Source of the DNA: Sulfurovaceae bacterium
GTDB taxonomy: Bacteria > Campylobacterota > Campylobacteria > Campylobacterales > Sulfurovaceae
Assembly (NCBI GenBank): GCA_029933395.1
Contig: JAOZOG010000041.1
Location: forward strand, 1 to 15,474
Reading direction: 5' to 3'
Length of the DNA stretch: 15,474 nt
A model generated the notes under the pieces. The model saw only the letters and a program-made list of their open reading frames with translations, made no database searches and was not told the DNA's origin. Shown in pieces: positions 7,211 to 13,683 of the stretch (the first letter of the stretch is position 1; every line of letters begins with the position of its first letter). The translations under genes were made by a program, and so were the position numbers.

Positions 7211-8977
7211 GTGAGAACACATTATTGTGCAGAAATCAGTGAAGAACATATCGGACAGGAAGTGACTGTCAGTGGCTGGGTTTCCAGCAGGAGAGACCAT
7301 GGGGGTGTGATCTTTATCGACCTCCGGGATAAAGACGAAGTGGTGCAGATCGTGTGTGATCCGGCGGATAATGTCGAGGCACACAAGCATGCCGAAGAGG
7401 TCAGGGACCAATTCGTTATCATCGCGACCGGCAAAGTGAGAGCCAGGGGCGAAGGGTTGGAAAACCCCAATCTCAAAACCGGAAAGATCGAAATCGTTGC
7501 GGACAAACTTCTCATCGAGAACCGATCACTCCCAATGCCGTTTGACCTCGGTGACGAGAAGGTCAACGAAGAGATCAGGCTGAAGTACCGCTACCTGGAA
7601 CTGCGTACACAGAAAGGCTACGATACTTTCAGGCTTCGATCCAAGGCGTCAATCGCGGCACGAAACTCACTCGACGAGATGGGTTTTCTCGAAGTCGAGA
7701 CACCAATCCTGACCAAGTCCACACCCGAAGGTGCACGGGACTATCTCGTACCGAGCCGTGTCCATGGGGGTGAATTCTATGCCCTCCCTCAATCTCCGCA
7801 GCTCTTCAAACAGCTTTTGATGGTGGGTGGCTTCGACCGCTACTTCCAGATTGCGAAGTGCTTCCGTGATGAAGATCTCAGGGCAGACAGGCAGCCGGAG
7901 TTTACGCAGATCGATGTCGAGATGAGCTTCTGTGACCAGGAGGATGTGATCAAGGTAGCAGAAAAGCTGATCGGTGATATCTTCAGAGCCTGCGGCAAAG
8001 AGGTACCTGCTACATTCAACCGTATGACACACAGCGAAGCGATGGAGAAGTACGGCAGTGACAAACCCGATATGCGTTATGACCTGGCAATGGTCGACGT
8101 CATCGATATCTTCGAGAAGTGTGACAACGAGATCTTTTCAAAGATCGCCAAAACCCCAAAAAAGAACCGTATCAAAGCACTCAAGGTGCCAAACGGCGAC
8201 AATATCTTCTCCAAGCGACAGATGAAGGGCTTCGAGGATTATGTGCGTAAATTTGGTGCGCAGGGTCTGGGCTATTTCCAGATGAAAGAGGATGGCCTGA
8301 AGGGTCCATTGACCAAATTCTTCAGCGAAGCGGATCTGCAGGCGATCGTCGATCGATGCGAATTGGCTGTGGGCGATGTCGTCTTCTTCGGTGCCGGCGA
8401 CAAGCGAACCGTTCTGGACTATATGGGACGTTTCCGTATCTATCTCGCCGAACTGATGGAGATCATCCCGGAAGACCGCTATGAGTTCCTCTGGGTATTG
8501 GATTTCCCGATGTTCGAAGTCGAAGATGGCAAGATCAAAGCCCTTCATCACCCCTTTACAATGCCCAAACTTTCAGAGGACGGCACACTGGACTATGAAG
8601 AGATCGAAGATATCGAGTCGATCGCTTATGACATCGTATTGAACGGTACAGAGCTGGGTGGCGGATCGATCCGTATCCACAAAGAGGATATCCAATCCGA
8701 GATCTTCAGACTGCTCGGTATCAGCGAAGAGGAGGCTCAGGAGAAGTTCGGCTTCCTTCTGGAAGCACTCAAGTTCGGTGCACCACCACATGGTGGCTTC
8801 GCGATGGGCCTCGACAGGATGATCATGCTGCTTGCCGGTACCGAAAGTATCCGTGATGTTATCGCCTTCCCCAAGACACAGAGAGCACAGTGCCTCCTGA
8901 CTCAGGCACCCAGCCCGGTAGACAATGAGCAGCTCAAAGAGCTGAGTCTCAGAATCAGACAGACACCGACGGCTTAA
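7211..8977 (+). CDS. aspS: Aspartyl-tRNA synthetase, probably non-discriminating (Asp/Asn)
   Basis: A class II synthetase of 588 residues that attaches aspartate to tRNA. It has an N-terminal OB-fold anticodon domain (about 1-105), motif 2 around FRDEDLRADRQPEFTQ (218-233), an inserted GAD domain in the middle typical of bacterial AspRS, and motif 3 with GFAMGLDRM (about 529-537). In the anticodon domain the loop reads EGLENPNLKTG, placing Leu at 83 and 88. In Helicobacter pylori the two equivalent leucines (81 and 86) allow charging of both tRNA-Asp and tRNA-Asn, whereas discriminating bacterial enzymes carry Asn and Met there. Asp-tRNA-Asn would then be amidated by GatCAB, not seen here. 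The start is GTG at 7211, with AGGAAG five bases upstream. REP-like palindromes follow the gene. Confidence 0.97.
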   Translation: MRTHYCAEISEEHIGQEVTVSGWVSSRRDHGGVIFIDLRDKDEVVQIVCDPADNVEAHKHAEEVRDQFVIIATGKVRARGEGLENPNLKTGKIEIVADKLLIENRSLPMPFDLGDEKVNEEIRLKYRYLELRTQKGYDTFRLRSKASIAARNSLDEMGFLEVETPILTKSTPEGARDYLVPSRVHGGEFYALPQSPQLFKQLLMVGGFDRYFQIAKCFRDEDLRADRQPEFTQIDVEMSFCDQEDVIKVAEKLIGDIFRACGKEVPATFNRMTHSEAMEKYGSDKPDMRYDLAMVDVIDIFEKCDNEIFSKIAKTPKKNRIKALKVPNGDNIFSKRQMKGFEDYVRKFGAQGLGYFQMKEDGLKGPLTKFFSEADLQAIVDRCELAVGDVVFFGAGDKRTVLDYMGRFRIYLAELMEIIPEDRYEFLWVLDFPMFEVEDGKIKALHHPFTMPKLSEDGTLDYEEIEDIESIAYDIVLNGTELGGGSIRIHKEDIQSEIFRLLGISEEEAQEKFGFLLEALKFGAPPHGGFAMGLDRMIMLLAGTESIRDVIAFPKTQRAQCLLTQAPSPVDNEQLKELSLRIRQTPTA

Positions 8978-8980
8978 ATC

Positions 8981-9050
8981 GTAGCGTGGGCATTCCTGCC
9001 CACGAAATCAAAAGTGACACTCTTGTCGTGGGCAGGAATGCCCAAGCTAC
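8981..9050. repeat. Pair of inverted REP-like palindromes (BIME-like) after aspS
   Basis: Two 25-base arms, 8981-9005 and 9026-9050, are inverted copies with one mismatch, separated by 20 bases. Each arm is itself a hairpin: GTGGGCA, loop TTCC, TGCCCAC in the first, and nearly the same on the other strand in the second. Each arm begins, in its own orientation, with GTAG, the tag described for REP elements mobilised by RAYT transposases. The element lies three bases after the aspS stop codon. As RNA the whole could fold into one long stem and stabilise or terminate the aspS message. Confidence 0.8.
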
Positions 9051-9064
9051 CGGATATCTAAAAA

Positions 9065-9086
9065 GTGCGGCTGAAGTCGCACCTCC
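9065..9086 (-). repeat. Second REP-like palindrome with GGAG tag
   Basis: GTGCGGCTGAAGTCGCAC at 9065-9082 folds into a seven-pair stem including one G-U, with a UGAA loop. On the minus strand the tetranucleotide GGAG (9086-9083) stands directly before the stem, as in REP elements. It differs in sequence from the GTAG pair 15 bases away and ends about 25 bases before adk. Confidence 0.55.
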
Positions 9087-9110
9087 AACTTACTGAAAAA
9101 GGATCACAAA

Positions 9111-9701
9111 ATGAAAAAACTCTTCCTCATCATCGGAGCCCCCGGTTCCGGCAAAACAACCGATGCCAGTCTGATCGCCGAGAGGCATCCTGACACTGTC
9201 GTCCACTACTCGACAGGCGATATGCTCAGAGAAGAGGTTGCCAGCGGCAGCGAACTGGGTCATACCATCGAGAGCTATATCTCCAAAGGTGCCCTTGTTC
9301 CTCTCAAAATTATCATCGATACCATCATCTCGGCGATCAAACATGCGCCCAAAGATGTCGTCCTGATCGATGGCTATCCCCGCAGTGTCGAGCAGATGAA
9401 AGCACTCGACGAGATCCTTCAGACAGAAGATGAGATCGATCTGGTTTCTGTCATCGAAGTACGCGTCAGTGAAGCAGTCGCTAAAGAGCGTATCCTGGGG
9501 CGTGCCGCCGAAGCGGAAGTGGCCAGAAGTGATGACAGTGTCGAAGTTTTCTACGACCGTATGAATATCTATAATGAACCATTGGCAGAGATCCAGAAGT
9601 TCTATACGGACAAAAATCTATTGAAAGTGATTGATGGGGAACGAACGCTTGACGTGATCGTCGATGAGATGGATGATTTTGTTCAGAGTAAGATTAAATA
9701 A
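9111..9701 (+). CDS. adk: Adenylate kinase
   Basis: Adk interconverts ATP + AMP and 2 ADP in the cytoplasm. The 196-residue protein has the Walker A loop GAPGSGKT (9-16), the AMP-binding STGDMLR (34-40) and DGYPRS (87-92), and arginines in RILGR and the later RSDD segment that bracket a short LID. It is the short-LID form without the four-cysteine zinc site. AAGGA about eight bases before the ATG supports the start. It lies 133 bases after aspS on the same strand. I see no clear promoter between them, so read-through through the REP-like palindromes is likely. A strong hairpin follows the stop codon. Confidence 0.96.
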   Translation: MKKLFLIIGAPGSGKTTDASLIAERHPDTVVHYSTGDMLREEVASGSELGHTIESYISKGALVPLKIIIDTIISAIKHAPKDVVLIDGYPRSVEQMKALDEILQTEDEIDLVSVIEVRVSEAVAKERILGRAAEAEVARSDDSVEVFYDRMNIYNEPLAEIQKFYTDKNLLKVIDGERTLDVIVDEMDDFVQSKIK

Positions 9702-9702
9702 A

Positions 9703-9746
9703 AAGTAGATGCTCATCTTCTACTTCCCACCAGCGGGAAGTAGAAG
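9703..9746. terminator. Overlapping hairpins between convergent adk and lipoprotein genes
   Basis: CTTCTACTTCCC (9717-9728) pairs perfectly with GGGAAGTAGAAG (9735-9746) over 12 base pairs around a six-base loop; this is the likely adk terminator, although no U-run follows on the plus strand. A third arm, AAGTAGA (9703-9709), can instead pair with TCTACTT (9719-9725). Read on the minus strand, that shorter stem is followed directly by TTTATTT, as expected for an intrinsic terminator of the opposing lipoprotein gene. The two folds share an arm, so they exclude each other. Confidence 0.65.
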
Positions 9747-9766
9747 TATTGACAGGTATTTCTAAA

Positions 9767-10162
9767 TCAGCTTGAGAGCAAGCCATCCGCAATAATCTGG
9801 AATTCATACGCACGATCCGGATACTTCTCCAATCCATATGCAATAAATTGACTTCTGTTGATCTGATGGTCCCATAATTTATAGGTTATATCCGTAAACC
9901 ACTCTTTGAGTTCCGGCGTACTGAGATCGAGCTTCTTGTAGCTTGCATCACTTTTGATGGTCATTCCGACATTCCGCATAGCACTCTTGTAGGCCGCCTG
10001 CTTCTCTTCCTCGGTCATCTGCGGCTTTACCGGCTCCTGCTTGACTTGTTTTGGCTTTTGTACGGGTACTCTCGGGTTGGGTGCCGGTGTACACGCTGTA
10101 AAGCTCAAACCGGTTGCGACGACGAGTGACGTCAACAGGAGACTGGCTGTTTTTGTTTTCAT
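9767..10162 (-). CDS. Putative lipoprotein of unknown function
   Basis: A 131-residue protein I do not recognise. The N-terminus MKTKTASLLLTSLVVATG followed by LSFTAC is a lipoprotein signal peptide with the lipidated cysteine at C24; Phe at -3 is less usual but acceptable. Residues 25-48 are a Pro/Lys/Gln-rich linker (PNPRVPVQKPKQVKQEPVKP), such as often tethers a domain away from the membrane. The remaining 80 or so residues are predicted mainly helical, with Trp and aromatic residues (ELKEWFTDITYKLWDHQI). No residue after the signal marks inner- or outer-membrane sorting clearly. AAGGAAGAGG immediately precedes the ATG, and an extended -10 lies at 10199-10204. The gene is divergent from the SYLF gene, which is also exported. 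Confidence 0.8.
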   Translation of the reverse strand: MKTKTASLLLTSLVVATGLSFTACTPAPNPRVPVQKPKQVKQEPVKPQMTEEEKQAAYKSAMRNVGMTIKSDASYKKLDLSTPELKEWFTDITYKLWDHQINRSQFIAYGLEKYPDRAYEFQIIADGLLSS

Positions 10163-10198
10163 ACCTCTTCCTTATCTGTTTGTGTGAAATATAATGAA

Positions 10199-10204
10199 AG
10201 TATA
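10199..10204 (-). promoter_or_regulatory. -10 box of the lipoprotein gene
   Basis: Minus strand reads TTTTGGTATACTTTC, a TGn-extended TATACT. Initiation near 10192 gives a 30-base leader with a good ribosome binding site. A second candidate, TATATT, lies just downstream. Confidence 0.5.
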
Positions 10205-10267
10205 CCAAAATTTTTTCATCTTCCCTGAAAACAGTTGAGTGACACAACATCAGATATAGAAATCTGC

Positions 10268-10273
10268 TACAAT
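10268..10273 (+). promoter_or_regulatory. -10 box of the SYLF-domain gene
   Basis: Plus strand reads TCTGCTACAATAG, a TGn-extended TACAAT, without a clear -35. The predicted start, near 10280, leaves a leader of about 52 bases that is AT-rich and ends in AAAAGGATCGACAA before the ATG. Confidence 0.45.
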
Positions 10274-10331
10274 AGTAAGGAAATCAGAGATTACAAGCTT
10301 TGATATATATTAATATTAAAAGGATCGACAA

Positions 10332-10871
10332 ATGAAAGTACTGAAAAGTATCGTAGCGCTTCTATCACTGGCTTTATTGAGCGTATCGCTTCAAGCCAAA
10401 ACAGCCGTAGAGATCGATATGCAGGCGAATGAAGCGCTCAAAGAGTTCAAAAAAGTGGTCAAAGGCTCCCAGGATCTTCTGGAGCAGGCCAAAGGTGTCC
10501 TCATCTTCCCATCCGTAGTCAAAGCAGGTATCGGTATCGGCGGCGAATATGGCGAGGGCGTCCTCCGGGTCGATGGCAAAAGTGTACAGTACTACAGCAC
10601 AGCATCCGCATCGATTGGATTCCAGTTCGGACTTCAGCAGAAATCTATCGTCATTCTCTTCCTGACAGAAAAAGCGCTCAATAGCTTTCAGGAGAAGAGT
10701 GGCTGGGAAGTGGGTGTCGACGGTTCCATCGCACTGGTCAAGACAGGTATCAATGCTGACCTCAGCTCAATGACACTCAACAAACCCGTCGTTGGCTTCA
10801 TCTTTGGCACAAAAGGATTGATGTACAATCTGACGCTCGAAGGCAGCAAGTTTACCAAAATCGTGCGTTAA
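10332..10871 (+). CDS. Secreted SYLF (YSC84-type) lipid-binding domain protein
   Basis: A 179-residue exported protein. Residues 1-22 form a Sec signal peptide with cleavage after LQA. The rest matches the SYLF domain (DUF500, YSC84-like): helical start with NEALKEFKK, then GVLIFPSVVKAGIGIGGEYG (56-75), the SASIGFQFGLQQKSIVILF stretch, then GWEVGVDGSIALV and a C-terminal FGTKGLMYNL. In eukaryotes this fold binds phosphoinositides; the bacterial role is unknown, but a periplasmic or outer-membrane lipid-binding role is plausible. AAGGA about seven bases before the ATG supports the start. The stop codon overlaps the stop of the convergent gene (TTAA at 10868-10871), so the two transcripts must overlap. 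Confidence 0.88.
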   Translation: MKVLKSIVALLSLALLSVSLQAKTAVEIDMQANEALKEFKKVVKGSQDLLEQAKGVLIFPSVVKAGIGIGGEYGEGVLRVDGKSVQYYSTASASIGFQFGLQQKSIVILFLTEKALNSFQEKSGWEVGVDGSIALVKTGINADLSSMTLNKPVVGFIFGTKGLMYNLTLEGSKFTKIVR

Positions 10872-12049
10872 TCCTCCGACGAACTATCCTGCATACACCT
10901 GGAGAGGTCTTCGAAGTTTCGGCTTCGTCGGATGCAGGGCATTCTTCTTCTCATGTCGAGGATACTCTCTTCAAGCTCGTCAAGGGTTTTTTCTCTGATA
11001 ATATTTGTCCAGATAGCGATTTTTCGTTCTTTACTTTTTTCTCCGCTCATCTTCTCTTCGATAGCCACCAATTTTGAGAGGCATTTATTGGCATCACGTC
11101 TGTTATCCACACTCTCGAGACAGACGCGTGCTTCCCGCATCTCTTCCAGAAGTTTTGGCAAGAGTGCCTTTTGCTGCTCGAATACATTCTTCGCCAAATC
11201 ATCACTTTTGTCCACAAGTGCTTCATCAAGGCTTCCCTGCTCTTCACGCTCATCAGCACCTGAAAGGGTCTTTTCAGAGTGCTTTTCCGGCTTTGCTTTG
11301 CTCTTGATCAAAGCATCCTTGCTCTCTTTCAGAAGAAAGCCTTTCTCTTCATCCTGTTTGAATTCGGGAAACGCAAAGGCATCGTCGGAAACATTGAGGT
11401 CAAATTTTGCGGATGTAGCCACTTTGATGACCTTCACTCCCGAAATGACCGACTCCTCTTTGAGGGGCACCCCTTTGTAAAAACAGCGCTTCTTTCCCTT
11501 GTAGAGCCACTCATCACAGGGATAACCCAACACTTCCGATCTTCCGGCCTGTTGACCGTTTGCCTTCAACTCCTCTATCATCTTTTGATAGAGATTCTCT
11601 CCTGTGGTAATCGCCTTTTTGATGACGGCATCCTCCCCTTTGACGATCCTGTTCTTTTCAAAATCCACCCTGTAGACATCACCATGCTCTTCACGATATA
11701 GTGTTCGTATCGTTTTCTTATTTTTCACTGCGCCTGTCGTGACCTCGATATACTTCTCTTTGTAAAGTTTGCGCGCGCCCCACTCATCGAAGAGCAAAGA
11801 GGCACGCCCCTCTATCACCAGATCACTGCTTTCAGAAAGTTTTCCGCTGCCGTTGATATCGTAGCTGATAATCGCCGAACGGATATCAAAACTTTTGAAA
11901 AGGCCAGATGCCTGAAGAGGCGACAGGGATGAAGCCCCTGCCAGCAACAAGAGTGCGATCTTCCCCAATCGCAACACGCCTTTTTGACCTGTCTGCCATA
12001 ACACCGAAAACTTATTCAAGCATACTCTTGAGAATCTTTTTTCCGACAT
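10868..12049 (-). CDS. Exported protein with beta-rich domain and duplicated CX12C tail (unknown function)
   Basis: I do not recognise a named family. From ATG 12049 the protein has 393 residues: a basic N-terminus, a hydrophobic signal at about 27-47 (LGKIALLLLAG, cleavage likely after PLQA), and a domain of about 180 residues with alternating polar/hydrophobic strands. This domain contains GYPCDEWLYKGKKRC (C178, C189) and the following FYKGVPL, reminiscent of LolA/DUF4412-type periplasmic proteins. A charged linker (about 231-290) leads to a helical tail with two CX12C pairs, C310/C323 and C372/C385, which look like an internal duplication of a disulfide-pinned helical hairpin. The start overlaps the upstream gene by 38 bases but has AAGGA eight bases before it. 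A GTG (11977) or TTG (11974) start would give a more usual signal peptide length. Confidence 0.75.
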   Translation of the reverse strand: MSEKRFSRVCLNKFSVLWQTGQKGVLRLGKIALLLLAGASSLSPLQASGLFKSFDIRSAIISYDINGSGKLSESSDLVIEGRASLLFDEWGARKLYKEKYIEVTTGAVKNKKTIRTLYREEHGDVYRVDFEKNRIVKGEDAVIKKAITTGENLYQKMIEELKANGQQAGRSEVLGYPCDEWLYKGKKRCFYKGVPLKEESVISGVKVIKVATSAKFDLNVSDDAFAFPEFKQDEEKGFLLKESKDALIKSKAKPEKHSEKTLSGADEREEQGSLDEALVDKSDDLAKNVFEQQKALLPKLLEEMREARVCLESVDNRRDANKCLSKLVAIEEKMSGEKSKERKIAIWTNIIREKTLDELEESILDMRRRMPCIRRSRNFEDLSRCMQDSSSED

Positions 12050-12764
12050 CTTCTTTTTCCTTGTCCATTTTTGGTAAATTTTTCATTCCATCCACTGCCT
12101 CTTTTGGCAACTCAAAGAGAGTCTCCTCTATCTTCTCGCCAGAAAGCTTCCTGAACTCCATTCCTTCTGCCGAAAGAAGCACATACTCATCTGTCACAAG
12201 CATCATCGAGACGATATCGTCACCTATCTCCATCCCATAAGGCCCCTCCCCGAACAGCTCCAATATCTTAATCGTGGTATGCATCGCATCTACCAACTCT
12301 TTATTGTTGCTCACCACGATCTCTTCGCGGTATTTTTCGCCATCCTCCTCCGATTCGACTTCCCACACTTCACCCTTGATACCGGCTATCGTTTTGGCTG
12401 CACCCTTTTTCAGGACGGTAAAAAAAGGTTTTCTCGCCGATGCTACCTGTTTTGTCTCCCCTGAAACATTCAACTCGTCTACCAGTTTGGCTGTGGCTTT
12501 ATCGATTTTACTCATATTCATATAGATCAGTTTGCCATCTTCCCTGAGTACGGTATAGCGTGTCCCATCGATGATGTACTGCCCCTCGGGATTGCTCGTA
12601 TTTTTGTCGCCTGCTTTTCGAAACGAGAGTTTGACGTAGTTATCATTTCGATACTGTATCACCTCTTCACGTTTTCCTTCTGCTCCTCCATCCATTTCGT
12701 AAACCAGGGTAAAATCTGCAAAAAGCAGTGTACTCACCACTCCCGCCAAAATGATTTTTATCAC
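12012..12764 (-). CDS. Exported protein of unknown function, upstream partner of the CX12C protein
   Basis: A 250-residue protein from the GTG at 12764, whose first 16 residues (MIKIILAGVVSTLLFA) form a short signal peptide with cleavage after LFA. I prefer this start to the ATGs further upstream because AAGGA lies seven bases before it and the predicted -10 at 12801-12806 lies inside the longer reading frame. The mature part starts DFTLVYEMDG and has repeated short strands with features such as QYIIDGTRYTVLREDGKLIYMNM (about 62-84), resembling DUF4412/LolA-like folds that carry hydrophobic ligands; this is a weak impression. There are no cysteines in the mature protein. Its 3' end overlaps the next gene by 38 bases, so the two are probably one operon and may act together in the periplasm. 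Confidence 0.75.
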   Translation of the reverse strand: MIKIILAGVVSTLLFADFTLVYEMDGGAEGKREEVIQYRNDNYVKLSFRKAGDKNTSNPEGQYIIDGTRYTVLREDGKLIYMNMSKIDKATAKLVDELNVSGETKQVASARKPFFTVLKKGAAKTIAGIKGEVWEVESEEDGEKYREEIVVSNNKELVDAMHTTIKILELFGEGPYGMEIGDDIVSMMLVTDEYVLLSAEGMEFRKLSGEKIEETLFELPKEAVDGMKNLPKMDKEKEDVGKKILKSMLE

Positions 12765-12771
12765 TTCACTA

Positions 12772-12776
12772 TCCTT
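12772..12776 (-). promoter_or_regulatory. Ribosome binding site deciding a GTG start
   Basis: Minus strand AAGGA, seven bases before GTG 12764. It lies downstream of the predicted transcription start (about 12794) and directly before a signal-peptide sequence, so it favours the GTG over in-frame ATGs at 12851 and 12800. Confidence 0.6.
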
Positions 12777-12800
12777 GCCTTGAAGTATTTTGTTACACAT

Positions 12801-12806
12801 ATTGTA
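12801..12806 (-). promoter_or_regulatory. -10 box of the two-gene exported-protein operon
   Basis: Minus strand reads TTATTGTACAATATG, with TACAAT as the -10 and a T-rich stretch upstream. Initiation near 12794 gives a leader of about 30 bases before GTG 12764. Confidence 0.5.
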
Positions 12807-12880
12807 CAATAAAAGCCGAAATTTTTCTTCAGATTTCCAAATATTCGTCATCTGGAAACGGGTATTACAAAAATTATTGA

Positions 12881-12886
12881 TATAAT
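12881..12886 (+). promoter_or_regulatory. -10 box of the CopZ-like gene
   Basis: Plus strand reads TATTGATATAATATC, a perfect TATAAT with no clear -35. It predicts a start near 12893 and a leader of about 47 bases, divergent from the promoter at 12801-12806. I see no obvious metal-regulator operator palindrome around it. Confidence 0.55.
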
Positions 12887-12939
12887 ATCACCACTAAGAT
12901 AAAATTCATGATTTAAATAATCAAAGGATTGATGCCCCT

Positions 12940-13368
12940 ATGCTTTTCTTTTCTGCCAAATGTCCCGCCTGCAATCAAAAAGGCCAGAAAGTCGAAAATG
13001 ACACGATGATACACCATGTCAAAGACATCAGCAAGATGGGTGATGGAGGCTACTCCTACTGCTCCAACCCACAATGCAATGTCGTCTACTTCCGAGATAA
13101 AGAGGTCTTCACGACCGATATGATCAATAAAGAGATCGGCTTCAAGAACAGCTCTTCTGACCAGGGCGCCGTCTGCTTCTGCTACAACTACACCAAATCA
13201 GTACTCTATGATGACGCCCTTGTCGACAAAATCAATATCAGAATAGATAACTACGGAAGCCGATGCGACTTGCGAAGTCCCAGCGGGAAATGTTGTATCA
13301 AGGAGATTAAAAAAATGCAAAAAGAGAAGAAAGAGGAAGAGCTGCACGATATCTTCAAGGAAAAATAG
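12940..13368 (+). CDS. Stand-alone CopZ N-terminal-type Zn/[2Fe-2S] protein
   Basis: A cytoplasmic 142-residue protein with nine cysteines: CPAC (8, 11), C41, C46 in YCSNPQCNVVYF, CFC (79, 81), C109, and the pair C118/C119 in PSGKCCI. This arrangement resembles the N-terminal domain of Archaeoglobus CopZ, which binds a zinc ion and a [2Fe-2S] cluster and precedes a heavy-metal-associated copper-binding domain. Here the second domain is absent: after SGKCC only a charged helix (about 120-142, Lys/Glu-rich) remains. Redox-linked metal handling is the likely theme, but no copper ATPase or regulator is adjacent. The start rests on the ATG and an AAAGGA 11 bases before it, a rather long spacing. 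The gene converges on the DUF4282-like gene with only 19 bases between the stops. Confidence 0.75.
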   Translation: MLFFSAKCPACNQKGQKVENDTMIHHVKDISKMGDGGYSYCSNPQCNVVYFRDKEVFTTDMINKEIGFKNSSSDQGAVCFCYNYTKSVLYDDALVDKINIRIDNYGSRCDLRSPSGKCCIKEIKKMQKEKKEEELHDIFKEK

Positions 13369-13387
13369 TTTACACCTTCTGGCTTTT

Positions 13388-13663
13388 TTATCGGCTCATC
13401 TGCATCAACGCATCATGCATATCAAAATAGGCGATCATCACTTCAAAGATCATTCGCCAGAAAAGTTCCATACAGAAAAAGCAGAACAGAAAAAGTATAT
13501 AGAGATAGATTCGTTTCGGCAACTTGTAATCGGGAAAATATCGGCGCTTCAACCACCACGAAACTGACCAGGCAGCGAGCGGCATAACAACTGCACCCAT
13601 ATAATAAAAGAAAATAAGAATTTTGGGGGTGACAAAGGTCTGAAAAGTAAGAAAATCCTGCAT
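13388..13663 (-). CDS. Small DUF4282-like membrane protein
   Basis: A 91-residue protein with two hydrophobic segments, about 14-37 and 52-79, joined by a short basic stretch (LKRRYFPDYKLPKR) expected in the cytoplasm. The N-terminal MQDFLTFQTFVTPKILIFFY and the C-terminal ELFWRMIFEVMIAYFDMHDAL resemble DUF4282 proteins, a family of unknown function with an FxFxxFxTPK start and an E-x(2)-R-x(2)-FE helix. I assign it by pattern only. AAGGGG lies about five bases before the ATG. It follows clpB on the same strand, with the palindromic repeat at 13684-13736 between them, and read-through from clpB is possible. Confidence 0.7.
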   Translation of the reverse strand: MQDFLTFQTFVTPKILIFFYYMGAVVMPLAAWSVSWWLKRRYFPDYKLPKRIYLYILFLFCFFCMELFWRMIFEVMIAYFDMHDALMQMSR

Positions 13664-13683
13664 CGCTACCCCTTATTTAAACT

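Noticed and set aside
8981..9086. CRISPR array or mobile-element terminal repeats
   Set aside because: There are only two inverted copies and one unrelated palindrome, with no direct repeats, spacers, transposase gene or target-site duplication; a REP-type element explains them better.
12765..12851. ATG 12851 as the start of the exported protein upstream of the CX12C gene
   Set aside because: It would place 29 residues before the signal peptide and contains the predicted -10 box. GTG 12764 has a better ribosome binding site.
13369..13390. T-run at 13384-13389 as a terminator of the CopZ-like gene
   Set aside because: No stem precedes it within the 19-base gap, so it does not make an intrinsic terminator.
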